The translations under genes were made by a program, and so were the position numbers. A DNA stretch of 64,000 nucleotides from Acidobacteriota bacterium (GTDB taxonomy: Bacteria; Acidobacteriota; Terriglobia; Acidiferrales; UBA7541): positions 1-64,000 of the forward strand of contig QHYH01000101.1 in NCBI GenBank assembly GCA_003223215.1, read 5' to 3'. The notes beneath the pieces are model-generated. The model saw only the letters and a program-made list of their open reading frames with translations. It made no database searches and was not told the DNA's origin. Shown one piece after another: positions 8,660-16,639 of the stretch. The number at the start of each line of letters is the position of its first letter. Position 1 is the first letter of the stretch.

Positions 8660-9502
8660 ATGTTCGCTAAGGCGTGGGTGTGGCTGCTCTGCATCTTTCT
8701 TAGCGCTTGCACCAAAGCGCCAACTCTGATCGTAATTCACACCACTCAGTCATGGATGGGATACGGTGATCCCAAAACAACAACATGGGTTCGCGTGGAT
8801 AGAAAGAATGGGAAATATGTCGCCCAGAACCTGGACGCTGAGAATAGGGGAATTCCCGACGAGCAGGTGACGGCGTTCCTAGCTGCCCTGGATGCCCGCA
8901 CCGAGGGGTCCGTATCCTTCTCCAACCTCGGCATTACGCAGACTTGGCTGGATCAAAATGCCGAGCCCGCGTTCGGCGAGTACTTCAACGGCCGAACGAG
9001 ATGCATTGCCCCGTCACAACGAGAGTTGTTCATTAGCCGTTTTCGAAACGCCAGCGCAATCGGAAAAGCAGTCGGCGCGTACTTTGAATCGTCCTGGACG
9101 GATGATTTTCCGTGGACGCATGTGGAGATTTACGAGCGCGCTCGCGGTCGGGTGATCCTTTTGGAATCCTCACAGCTGCACGCTTTTATGATTCCTTGGA
9201 CAATCATTGAAAATGGACGCGGTCGCCTTTCCTTCAACGCAAACATCAGTCGAACGCTCAACGCGTTCTTGGCTGAGAACGCAGTGCTGAAGCAAAGAAT
9301 CGCCGGGACCGATTTTAGGCGGGGGCTGTCCGAATCTCTGTACAAACAGATGTGTCCGGCCTGGCGAAAGCTGGACCGAAACCCGGGCTCATGGAGAGTG
9401 TACGGAGAGTACTTAAGATGGTACCCACCCAATCCTGGCTGTGAGCCGCCGCCCTTCGATTCGTGCTATTTGCCCTGGAAAGCCTACAGTAAGGCCCCAT
9501 GA
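8660..9502 (+). CDS. Putative lipoprotein of unknown function
   Basis: 280 residues. The N-terminus MFAKAWVWLLCIFLSACTKAP is a lipoprotein signal with lipobox LSAC, so the mature protein is likely lipid-anchored at Cys17 in the periplasm or outer membrane. The body has no motif I recognise. The C-terminus carries several cysteines (MCPAW, GCEPPPF, SCYLPW) that may form disulfides in the periplasm. It stands between the palindromic repeat and a tiny overlapping ORF. Confidence 0.65.
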   Translation: MFAKAWVWLLCIFLSACTKAPTLIVIHTTQSWMGYGDPKTTTWVRVDRKNGKYVAQNLDAENRGIPDEQVTAFLAALDARTEGSVSFSNLGITQTWLDQNAEPAFGEYFNGRTRCIAPSQRELFISRFRNASAIGKAVGAYFESSWTDDFPWTHVEIYERARGRVILLESSQLHAFMIPWTIIENGRGRLSFNANISRTLNAFLAENAVLKQRIAGTDFRRGLSESLYKQMCPAWRKLDRNPGSWRVYGEYLRWYPPNPGCEPPPFDSCYLPWKAYSKAP

Positions 9503-9573
9503 CCCTAAAAAAAAAGACGGTTTCCCACTGTGCGACGGTCAAGCTGTTCATGGACTTGTGGGACAAGAAAAAG
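9499..9573 (+). CDS. Tiny ORF overlapping the lipoprotein stop
   Basis: An ATG that shares ATGA with the stop codon of the lipoprotein gene opens a 24-codon frame, MTLKKKTVSHC through FMDLWDKKK. The overlap would allow translational coupling and the peptide is basic at both ends. There is no homology evidence and the frame is short enough to be chance. Confidence 0.2.
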
Positions 9574-9628
9574 TAAGCTGGTTTCTCCCGATTCTCCTAC
9601 CTATTAATCTCAACTTCCGAGACACATC

Positions 9629-9890
9629 ATGTCGATCAGCAAGTGCATTGTCCGTTTGAAGGATTGCCACAATACCGAACACAGCGTTGAGGTTTACGCA
9701 GAATCACTATACGAAGCCGTCCTTCGCGGGTTTAGTCGCTTGCAAGTTGTTGGGTGGGAATCCAACGGGAATGAAACAAAACAGCGAGTTGAGGTAGAAA
9801 TTCACCAGGAGCCCTACCCGCGAACGTATCTCACCGCTACTTTGGCAGCAAATCGAGCAGAGCAGGCGGCGGGAACAAGCTTGTCCACAA
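9629..9890 (+). pseudogene. Small acidobacterial-type protein truncated at its 3' end
   Basis: The frame begins MSISKCIVRLKDCHNTEHSV and continues with YAESLYEAVLRGFSRLQ and VEVEIHQEPYPRTYLTATLA, which reads as a natural protein of about 85 residues. From about 9890 the same frame runs antisense through the hsdM C-terminus and becomes an Arg/Pro-rich shadow, so the original 3' end has been replaced. I recall small proteins of this type, often near DNA-processing genes, but cannot assign a function. The truncation marks a recombination junction. Confidence 0.45.
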
Positions 9891-11313
9891 TCATCTCTTT
9901 AGGTCGGCAGCGATCTGGGAAAATTGGTCAAGGGCCGCCTGCAAGTCCTCGGCGATTTCGGCGGCGATCACGTCTGGATCAGGCAGGTTTGCAGAGTCCT
10001 CTAGGCTCTCGTCTTTCAGCCAGAAGATGTCCAGGTTCACCTTATCGCGCTTGAGAAGCTCATCGTAGGCGAAGCACTTGAATCGTTCGGTTTCCTTCCG
10101 CACATGGCGATTTTCGGCGTGATAACAGGCAACGAAATCATCCAGGTCCGAGCGTTTGAGGGGATTCGTTTTCAGCGTGAAGTGCTGGTTGGTCCGAAAG
10201 TCGTAAATCCAGAGCTTCTTTGTCCACGGAGTTTCGCTGGCTGGCTTCCGGTCAAAGAAGAGAACGTTCGCTTTCACACCCTGCGCGTAGAAGATTCCGG
10301 TCGGCAATCTCAGAAGGGTGTGCACATCGCATTCATGTAGGAGCTTCCGGGCACCACAATTGCGGCCCGGCCATGAATTTTTAGTAGCGATTTCACGTGC
10401 TGCAAGAAGTTAAGTTAAGTTGTTTGTTGCTCGTCGTGGCCCAGAAGTCGTCGCGATAATACGTAAGAGCTTCTTTTGTCTCCTCTCCTTCTTCGCTGAC
10501 GACGGTGATACTGGATTTCTTGCCGAAGGGCGGATTCGTCAGAACGACTTCGTAATAAGTCGAAGGGGCTTGGGCGAGTGCGTCTATCCCGTCGCGTATG
10601 GGTGAGTCTTCGCCACCGATACCATGAAGGAACAGATTCATCACGCACAATCGCGCTACGCCTGCGACAAGGGCGGTACCGGACAGCGCTTTATGCCTCA
10701 GGGTCTGTTTCTGTGTCTTATCCAGTTCGTAGTGATGACTCTCGTAGTCGTAAGCGGCCAGCAAGAAGCCGCCAGTGCCACAGGCGGGGTCGTTCACTGC
10801 CTCGCCGGGCGCAGGGCGCACTACGTCCACGATTGCCTTGATGAGAGCACGCGGCGTGAAGTACTGTCCCGCCCCTCCCTTCACGTCTGCTGCGTTTTTC
10901 TCTAGCAATCCCTCGTAGGCGTCGCCCTTTACATCCACTTCCAGAGTCATCCACTGCTCTTTGGCAATCAGATCGGTGATAAGGCGTTTCAACTTGGCGG
11001 GGTCCTGAATCTTGTTTTGAGCTTTGCGGAAGATCACGCCGAGCATCCCTGGTTGCTTACCAAGCTCCGTAAGGATGTGACGGTTGTGGCTTTCCAAATC
11101 GTCTCCGTCGAGACGCTCCAGGCTAGACCAATCCAAGCTACTCGGGATGAGTCGCGGACGGCTGTACGGAGGCTTCATCTGCTCGTCCGCCATTTTCAAG
11201 AACAGAAGAAATGTCAACTGCTCGACGTAATCCCCATACGAGAGACCGTCATCGCGGAGAACAGTGCAGTAGTTCCAGAGCTTTTGAACGATAGCCGATG
11301 ATCCGGTTGGCAT
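9891..11313 (-). pseudogene. hsdM: Type I restriction-modification methyltransferase subunit, broken
   Basis: The first 300 codons (11313 to about 10410) are an HsdM N-terminal domain and SAM-binding core: KLWNYCTVLRDDGLSYGDYVEQLTFLLFLKM is typical, with motif I DPACGTGGF and catalytic NPPFGKK. The frame is then lost at three tandem copies of AAGTT (10407-10421). Removing one copy restores QLNFLQHVKSLLKIHGRAA. A second lesion near 10340-10350 deletes the expected loop after AAIVVP and shifts frame again. The C-terminus (10325 to 9891) resumes with HTLLRLPTGIFYAQGVKANVLFF. HsdM would modify adenine in a complex with HsdS, but neither hsdS nor hsdR is adjacent, so the system is dead. Confidence 0.8.
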
Positions 11314-11336
11314 TCCTTTTTCCTATCTTCCGTGGT

Positions 11337-11925
11337 TCACAGCACAAGGCCCGTGCGACCGCCCTGACAATTCGGGCACTTGCGCTCGAAGATGTCGCTG
11401 CCATTTGCGCCATAGACGTGCCCGCAGCCCGAACATGCGACCTGGTACACGTATTGATTGTGGTCTGTGCCCGGCGTCCCGGTATTGCGAATCGTGATTT
11501 GCCCGTGTGGGTTGGCAAAGCCCGAGTCCGTGGTTGACCGAAATGTTCCATTTCCTAATCCCAGGTCCTCAAAATCAAAAGCAGCGGCATCCAGTTCGCA
11601 CGGCAACACGCCAGCCTTGTCACAAATCGCTTGGATGTAATCCAAAACCGTTTCGTAATAATTGAGTTGGTTGAGGCGCTTTGGATGAATCTTGTTTGCG
11701 AGATTGGCATTCACCCAATCCGTCACTCGGCTATCAAGGGGGATCTCATACCGTGTCAGGCCCAGCCATTGCCAAAGATTGCGGCTCTGCTTCGGTCCAA
11801 GGCCAGCAAAACTGTCATCCGCCCAATGAGCTGCCTTGCGTTCCAGGAGTCGATCCTCTTTCTGTGGTTCCCTTGACCGCTGCTGCCTGAGATTTTCTAC
11901 ACCCTCAACAGTTATGGAAGGCTAT
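11337..11925 (-). pseudogene. HhH-like protein with a C-terminal zinc ribbon, 5' end missing
   Basis: A GTG at 11726 would give a 129-residue protein with a zinc ribbon (CSGCGHVY ... CPNCQGG) at its end, but the frame is open and protein-like up to about 11925. The upstream part reads FAGLGPKQSRNLWQWLGL then IPLDSRV. The GxGxK-(S/A) hairpin followed by an Asp about 20 residues later resembles the helix-hairpin-helix and catalytic Asp of HhH-GPD DNA glycosylases. This link is inference. No start codon is evident at the 5' end, where the frame runs into a plus-strand gene, so the N-terminus appears lost. It lies just upstream of hsdM on the same strand. Confidence 0.4.
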
Positions 11926-12281
11926 CGCTTTGCTACGGTAGCCCCCTCACCTTCGACACAACTCCTGCACCTAAAACCAATACTTGTGTACCCACCGCGT
12001 TTAAGCACCTAGGGCTGGACGCAGACATGCTTGATTGTTCCGAAGAGGGAACATCACAAAAGCAAGCGGACGAACTACTATCAAAGTTCGAGAAGCTATC
12101 GTGGCAGGGATTTGTTGGGGATTTTATCAAGCAACATCCGACCGGGTCTTACTACATCTCGTGCTACCTGGATTACCGGGAAGTCGATGGCCACGCCTTC
12201 GCTCTAATTGACGGTGATGCCTTCAACATCAGTTATGAAAATTTCCGGAAAGAAGTCCGAGCAGTTTGGCGGATCAGATGA
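11883..12281 (+). CDS. Possible papain-like/cysteine-peptidase-fold protein
   Basis: An ATG at 12027 gives only 84 residues, but the frame is open from 11883 and reads naturally before it (PEIFYTLNSYGRLSLCYGSP, then NTCVPTAFKHLGLD). A cysteine followed by a helix (NTCVPTAFKHL) and a later DGHAFALIDGDAFN offer the Cys and His spacing of C39- or NlpC-like folds. That is inference from pattern only. No ATG, GTG or TTG suits the extended form; CTG at 11883 is the first usable codon. The 3' end overlaps the next gene as ATGA. Confidence 0.35.
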   Translation: MPEIFYTLNSYGRLSLCYGSPLTFDTTPAPKTNTCVPTAFKHLGLDADMLDCSEEGTSQKQADELLSKFEKLSWQGFVGDFIKQHPTGSYYISCYLDYREVDGHAFALIDGDAFNISYENFRKEVRAVWRIR

Positions 12282-12691
12282 GTGAACTGTCAACGGGCAC
12301 CAAGGGTGCGATATCCGAGTTACGGGTCGCGTCACACCTCATGGGTTTAGGATTTCAAGTTTTCAAAAATCTCAGCATGCACGGCAGTTGCGACCTGGTT
12401 GCAATTTCTCGCCGTGGCCGAGTCATCAAGGTTCAGGTCAAGTCCACACTCAGCATCAATAGTTTTCGCAATCTGCGTCTGGGGCAGAACCAATTATTAG
12501 CGTGTCTTGTGAATGGGGAGATACACTACCGAGCAATCAACCGTCGTGTCCAATCCCTGATCCCAGGGTGTGCTCTCGCTAGACGACCGGCACGACCGTC
12601 AGCAGCGAAGCGGCCAGCGTTGCGCCATGCCAGCGTCAAAAGCGTCAAAGCGTCAAAAAGGCTGCTTGACATTTGGCCCCAGTTCTGGTAA
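12278..12691 (+). CDS. PD-(D/E)XK nuclease-like protein, C-terminus probably altered
   Basis: Start ATG 12278 overlaps the previous stop (ATGA), implying coupling; a TTG 12 bases earlier is less likely. Residues 1-90 match a small PD-(D/E)XK fold of the group I intron endonuclease type: GAISELRVASHLMGLGFQVFK, SCDLVAI, then RVIKVQVKST, giving E, D and QxK catalytic positions. After about residue 95 the sequence becomes Arg/Ala-rich and low in complexity (RRPARPSAAKRPALRH), suggesting a frameshift or junction that replaced the natural end. Role in DNA cleavage or repair is inferred. Confidence 0.5.
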   Translation: MSELSTGTKGAISELRVASHLMGLGFQVFKNLSMHGSCDLVAISRRGRVIKVQVKSTLSINSFRNLRLGQNQLLACLVNGEIHYRAINRRVQSLIPGCALARRPARPSAAKRPALRHASVKSVKASKRLLDIWPQFW

Positions 12692-12694
12692 TAT
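12666..12694 (+). promoter_or_regulatory. Near-consensus sigma-70 promoter with a long leader
   Basis: TTGACA at 12666-12671 and TAATAT at 12689-12694 with exactly 17 bases between them. This is the best promoter seen in the window. The next gene starts 230 bases later (the HTH protein at 12926). The leader contains a GC-rich hairpin (CACCGGG...CCCCGGTG at 12751-12771) and no good ORF. Confidence 0.65.
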
Positions 12695-12925
12695 CAATTT
12701 TGTCAATCGCTCCTGTAGTTTGGGAGCCATTTTCATTATGGGCAAATACCACCGGGTCACAGCCCCGGTGCCCGAAACCCCGTGGACCCGTTTTAGCCAG
12801 GGATAAAATAGCATCGACCCTGGGTCAGGTTTACCGTGGCGCACGCTACCCGGTAGGGGAACCTCCACAAGACCATTAAGCAAGGTCGCTGGCAAGCGCA
12901 TTAGTGCGTTTGCAGGACTTTTGCT

Positions 12926-13162
12926 ATGGCTCGTCTTAAACCGAAGTATCCGACTCCGCCTGCACCAGTTGCAGTTGCGCCTGTTTCGCCAACACCCTGC
13001 AAGGACTTCATGAATCTGAAAGAGGCCGCTAGATATTTCGGCGTCTCCATCTGGTCGGTTCGCGGTCTAATTGCGAAGGGATTCATCAAGGCGAAACGAA
13101 TCGGAAAGTATGATGTCGTGCGCCGGATGGACCTTGCTGAGTATTGGGAAAAGGCGGCGTAG
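12926..13162 (+). CDS. Excisionase-like helix-turn-helix protein
   Basis: 78 residues with a Pro/Ala-rich lead and a winged-helix core FMNLKEAARYFGVSIWSVRGLI then KRIGKYDVVRRMDLAEYWEK. This is the MerR-like DNA-binding fold of phage excisionases and small element-borne regulators: helix-turn-helix, then a wing and a final Asp-Leu helix. It ends one base before the tRNA-Glu 3' CCA and stands next to a tyrosine integrase, so a recombination directionality factor or element regulator is likely. It is probably transcribed from the strong promoter at 12666. Confidence 0.6.
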   Translation: MARLKPKYPTPPAPVAVAPVSPTPCKDFMNLKEAARYFGVSIWSVRGLIAKGFIKAKRIGKYDVVRRMDLAEYWEKAA

Positions 13163-13163
13163 C

Positions 13164-13238
13164 TGGCAGCGGTACGGGGAATCGAACCCCGGTTTCGAGG
13201 TTGAGAACCTCGCGTCCTAACCCCTAGACGATACCGCC
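13164..13238 (-). tRNA. tRNA-Glu (anticodon CTC)
   Basis: On the minus strand the acceptor GGCGGTA pairs with TACCGCT (first pair G-U), followed by discriminator G and an encoded CCA. The D-arm has the Glu-type TCGTCTAG...GGAC. The anticodon stem CGAGG/CCTCG encloses the loop TTCTCAA with CTC in the anticodon position. The T-arm is CGGGG-TTCGATT-CCCCG. All arms fold, so the gene looks functional. It is the integration target of the adjacent integrase. Confidence 0.92.
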
Positions 13239-13254
13239 GCACTCTTTGATTCTA

Positions 13255-14439
13255 TCATTTACCAGCCAGAGTTTCGAAAGCGTTCTGCTGCTGACTCAGG
13301 TCCTTGATGTCGTAGCGATTGAACACCGAATCTGTTCTGTGTCCGCTGATGCTTTTGGCTGTGGCGCGGTCGATGCCGTTGGCGGTCATCCGTGAAACCG
13401 CTGTGCGCCGGAAGTCATGTGGCCTGAGTCCGCGATATGTTTGCTTGATCGGGTCGTACACGCCGACCTTCAATTTGTGGCATGCCTGACGCCATTGGCT
13501 GCGGAAGTCGGTGGTATCGAAGATCAGAGCACCGTTCACTCGCGTACCCTCGACAATGTGTTTCGACCAATTAAAAGGCTTTCCTTTGGAATCGACCAAG
13601 GGAATGGGCGCGTCTTGTTTCGTTGTCCCAGGTTCAGAACGTGGAGTCAGGATTGTACGTTCTTCGTTCACGTCGTCCCAGGTTAATTCCGCAGTCTGAC
13701 CGGAGCGTTTTCCAGTTCCAGCAAGAAAGAGAATATATGGATGCAGTTTTTTAGGGTTTGCATCTTTCTTCAGGTTTTTCTCGATTTCATTGAGAATGTT
13801 TTCGAGAAGTTCTTTCGATGCTACTGTCCGGCGAATGTTGTCCACACCAGCCGCCATCGGAAAATACGGAACGTCGTGCCTATCGATTAGTTCCTCTTTG
13901 GCAGCATGATTGAACATGGCTCGAGAACTGTTAAGCGGCGATTGGTGGTCGCCTTCGTAGCATTCTCTACCCACTGCCGGGAGTCAGCTTCAATCTGTTT
14001 CAGTTCTTTCGGAGAGGGCTTTCGGCCTAGCTTCAGGGTTCGAACAGCTAGTTCTTGCTGGTAGGATTTCTCTTTGAATTCGAGCACCACGGAAGTGTTC
14101 TCACGAAATTCTCTAAACTTCTTAAGCACTGTCGGAGTAATTGGACCGGACGTATCTGTTCTTGAAGAACATGTTCAGGTCTTCCAGAATGCTCCCCTGG
14201 ATGTGCTTGCCGCTTTCCAGGTAGGCGTCTCGAATCTTCTCGTATCTCAGGTGGGTTTCTTCCTTGACCCCGGCCTTAACCTCAACCTTCCACTGCTCCA
14301 GCTTTTCCGCAGCATCGTGCTCGTCCTTAGTTCCTGTGGATTTGCGCTGTTTGACCCCGTCGATCACCAGGAACATGTAATACGTTCCGGCCTGGTTGAC
14401 CTTGTTGCTGATGTAGCCTTCTCCGCTGATTGCCGCCAT
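13255..14439 (-). pseudogene. Tyrosine recombinase (phage-type integrase), twice frameshifted
   Basis: Three overlapping minus-strand frames make one integrase of about 390 residues. The N-terminal piece (14439 to about 14150) has GYISNKVNQAGTYYMFLVID and an arm-binding region. The middle (about 14150 to 13930) is the SAM-like core-binding domain. The C-terminal piece (about 13930 to 13255) is catalytic: GKRSGQTAELTWDDV, HDFRRTAVSRM, SISGHRTDSVFNRYDI, giving the HxxR, H and Tyr nucleophile. Single-base indels near 14148 and 13928 separate the frames. It stops 16 bases from the tRNA-Glu 5' end. Two sequencing errors remain possible. Confidence 0.8.
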
Positions 14440-14521
14440 ACAAGCCCTCCGATTAGTTTGGGTTGTACCTGCGGGTGCAACCTGGGTACAAGTATGTAAA
14501 GGGATTCATGGAAAAGATTAA

Positions 14522-14563
14522 GCTTGAGAGGGCTACGTCCTAACCCTTAGACGATATCGCCGG
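14522..14563 (-). repeat. Degenerate 5' half of tRNA-Glu, likely attachment-site remnant
   Basis: Bases 14536-14562 match 13213-13239 of the tRNA-Glu gene at 25 of 27 positions in the same orientation. The anticodon-loop hexamer TTGAGA (plus-strand reading) recurs at the same 12-base distance. The 3' half of the tRNA is absent and the anticodon stem no longer pairs, so it is not a functional tRNA. It closes the integrase segment on its right. Between here and 14821 there is only a GC-rich hairpin (14584-14603) without a T-tract. Confidence 0.75.
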
Positions 14564-14821
14564 AGACCTGCACGGAAAGAGATCCGCCGGAAATCCCCGG
14601 CGGGACATCTGATTCTCGCATGGACGATCAAGACGATCAAGCCAGGCAGGATTCAAGAGATTCAAGGATTCAAGGGTTCGCAGCGAACCACTTTCCCGCG
14701 TTTAGCGACGCGTGGCCGGCGTCGGAATTCTGATTTGTATTCACGCGATTCTCCAACCAAGAAGGTATTGCTTCTCGTGCTTTGAAGGTGATCTGCCTGG
14801 CGACGAGAGCACGGCCAGCGG

Positions 14822-16639
14822 TCAGCGATAGGCAGCGGCTTGGATGCTGTACAGCTCGGAGTAATGACCTTTCCTGGCCATCAGCTCATCGTGTGTGCCG
14901 ACCTCCACGAGCCGGGAGCCATCCATCACGAGGATGAAGTCGGCCATGCGCACCGTCGAGAAGCGGTGGGAGACGAGGATGGTGATGCGGCCGCTCGGGT
15001 TCTCGCCGGGGCCGCGTGCTGCGGCAGCATAGCGCTCAAACAAGGCGTGTTCGGTCTCCGCGTCCAGCGCCGCTGTCGGCTCATCGAGGATGAGCAGCAG
15101 CGGCTCATCGCGCATGAAGCCTCGCGCCAGCGCCAGTTTCTGCCATTGCCCGAACGACAGTTCGACTCCGCCCGGCCACGTTGGACCCAGCTGCGTTTCC
15201 AGGCCTGCCGTCAAACGGGTAACGACATCTGCCGCGCCGGCGCGTTCTACCGCCGCAGCCACCGCGTGCTCGTCCTCAAGTCGAGGAACGTCGCCCAGAC
15301 CGACGGTATGCCGTGCGCGGAATTCGAACCGGAAAAAGTCCTGGAACGCGCCGGCGAGGCGCTCGCGCCACTCGCTGGCCTGCACCCGTGCCAAAGGCGT
15401 TTCGTCGAGGAAAATGGAACCGGATGTTGGCTCGTACATTTTCGCCAGGAGCTTGACCAGCGTGGTCTTGCCGGCACCATTCTCGCCGACAATCGCCGCC
15501 ACCGCGCCGGCAGGCAGCTCTACCGACACATCGTCCAGCACCACACGCGACGTGCCCGGGTAGGCGAACGACGCATGATCGACTCGAATCCCTTTCCGCA
15601 ACACTCTCGGAACCGGGTGGTCCCCCGACGCTGCAACGGCGGCAGCGTAATCCTCAAGCCACGCCAGCCGCCGCGATCCGTCCATCCAGAACCCTCGCAG
15701 GAATCCGAGCTCGCCCACGGTTGCGCCGATGTACGCCGAAAGCCGCGCGCCCGCGGCCAGCACCAGGAGCACTTGGCTCGCCGATGCGTGAAGCCCCGAC
15801 GAGACGAACACGACGGCGCCGACGTACCCGGATCCGAAAATCGCCCAGGCCACCGCGTGCCAGAATGCGGATGCCCACCGGGCGGGAGCCACGAGCTCGT
15901 ACCAACGCTCCCACGCCGCTCTCCTCTGTGTCGCCAGGCGGTCTCCGATGCCTATGACGCGCACTTCCTTCCCTGGAGACGCCGTCGTAGCCATGTTGAA
16001 CAGATGACGCGCCAAGCGGATTGCTTGTGCTCCACGCTCCTGGGCGGACCGCTCGACCTCGGGTCGCCATGTCGAAGTCCATACGGTTGGCACGGCAAAC
16101 ACGCCGAGCAGGAGGAGCGCCGGGTGAATGCATCCGAGCAGCGCCAACGTCACGCTTAGCCGTAAAATCCACCCGAGCATGGAGAACACTGCCATGTACA
16201 TGTGGTCGAGGACGAAGACCTGGTTGCGCAGCATGGACAGGCGGTCGAGGTACTCGGGGCGCTCCTGGTGAGCGATCGTCGCGATCGAAGCCTGCACTTT
16301 GGCCACATGGGACTCGAGGGCGATCGTCACCTTGTCGCGAAAGCGCCGCTGCATGCGCGTGCTGACCGTGCGGAGAAACCAGGTTGCCGCTGCCGATACG
16401 GCAAGCCCAATCGCCGTTCCGAGCACGAGCCCGTCACGGTGCTCCAATACGCCCTTGCCAAGCAGCATCAACCATAGCGCCAGAAGCGCATCGGGCAGGG
16501 CCGCGAGCTGCGACAGCACAAGTGACGCCAACATCAGTCGCGGTTCGTGGCGGTACCCCAGCTGGCACAGACGCCACATGGATGACAGCGCAGGGGGCAG
16601 TGGTTCGATCGGCTGCCCGCGTTTAGGAGAGGACGTCAT
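14822..16639 (-). CDS. ABC exporter half-transporter (membrane plus ATPase), second of pair
   Basis: 605 residues starting [10 protein letters not shown] at 16639; longer starts run inside the upstream gene. An N-terminal transmembrane domain of about six helices (ASLVLSQLAALPDALLALWL and others) precedes an ATPase domain: Walker A GENGAGKTT at about 386, signature SFGQWQK near 493, Walker B LLLILDEPTAALD, and H-loop VSHR near 555. The signature begins LSFGQ instead of LSGGQ, a deviation often seen in one half of heterodimeric exporters. The start overlaps the previous gene by 17 bases, so the two are co-translated and probably form one heterodimer. The substrate is unknown; peptide or lipid export is likely. 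Confidence 0.85.
   Translation of the reverse strand: MTSSPKRGQPIEPLPPALSSMWRLCQLGYRHEPRLMLASLVLSQLAALPDALLALWLMLLGKGVLEHRDGLVLGTAIGLAVSAAATWFLRTVSTRMQRRFRDKVTIALESHVAKVQASIATIAHQERPEYLDRLSMLRNQVFVLDHMYMAVFSMLGWILRLSVTLALLGCIHPALLLLGVFAVPTVWTSTWRPEVERSAQERGAQAIRLARHLFNMATTASPGKEVRVIGIGDRLATQRRAAWERWYELVAPARWASAFWHAVAWAIFGSGYVGAVVFVSSGLHASASQVLLVLAAGARLSAYIGATVGELGFLRGFWMDGSRRLAWLEDYAAAVAASGDHPVPRVLRKGIRVDHASFAYPGTSRVVLDDVSVELPAGAVAAIVGENGAGKTTLVKLLAKMYEPTSGSIFLDETPLARVQASEWRERLAGAFQDFFRFEFRARHTVGLGDVPRLEDEHAVAAAVERAGAADVVTRLTAGLETQLGPTWPGGVELSFGQWQKLALARGFMRDEPLLLILDEPTAALDAETEHALFERYAAAARGPGENPSGRITILVSHRFSTVRMADFILVMDGSRLVEVGTHDELMARKGHYSELYSIQAAAYR

Noticed and set aside
12653-12901. 82-codon minus-strand frame over the promoter at 12666
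   Set aside because: It runs opposite to a near-consensus promoter and has no recognisable domain.
14840-16159. 439-codon plus-strand frame antisense to the ABC exporter
   Set aside because: It is a GC-driven shadow of a gene with intact Walker, signature and H-loop motifs on the other strand.
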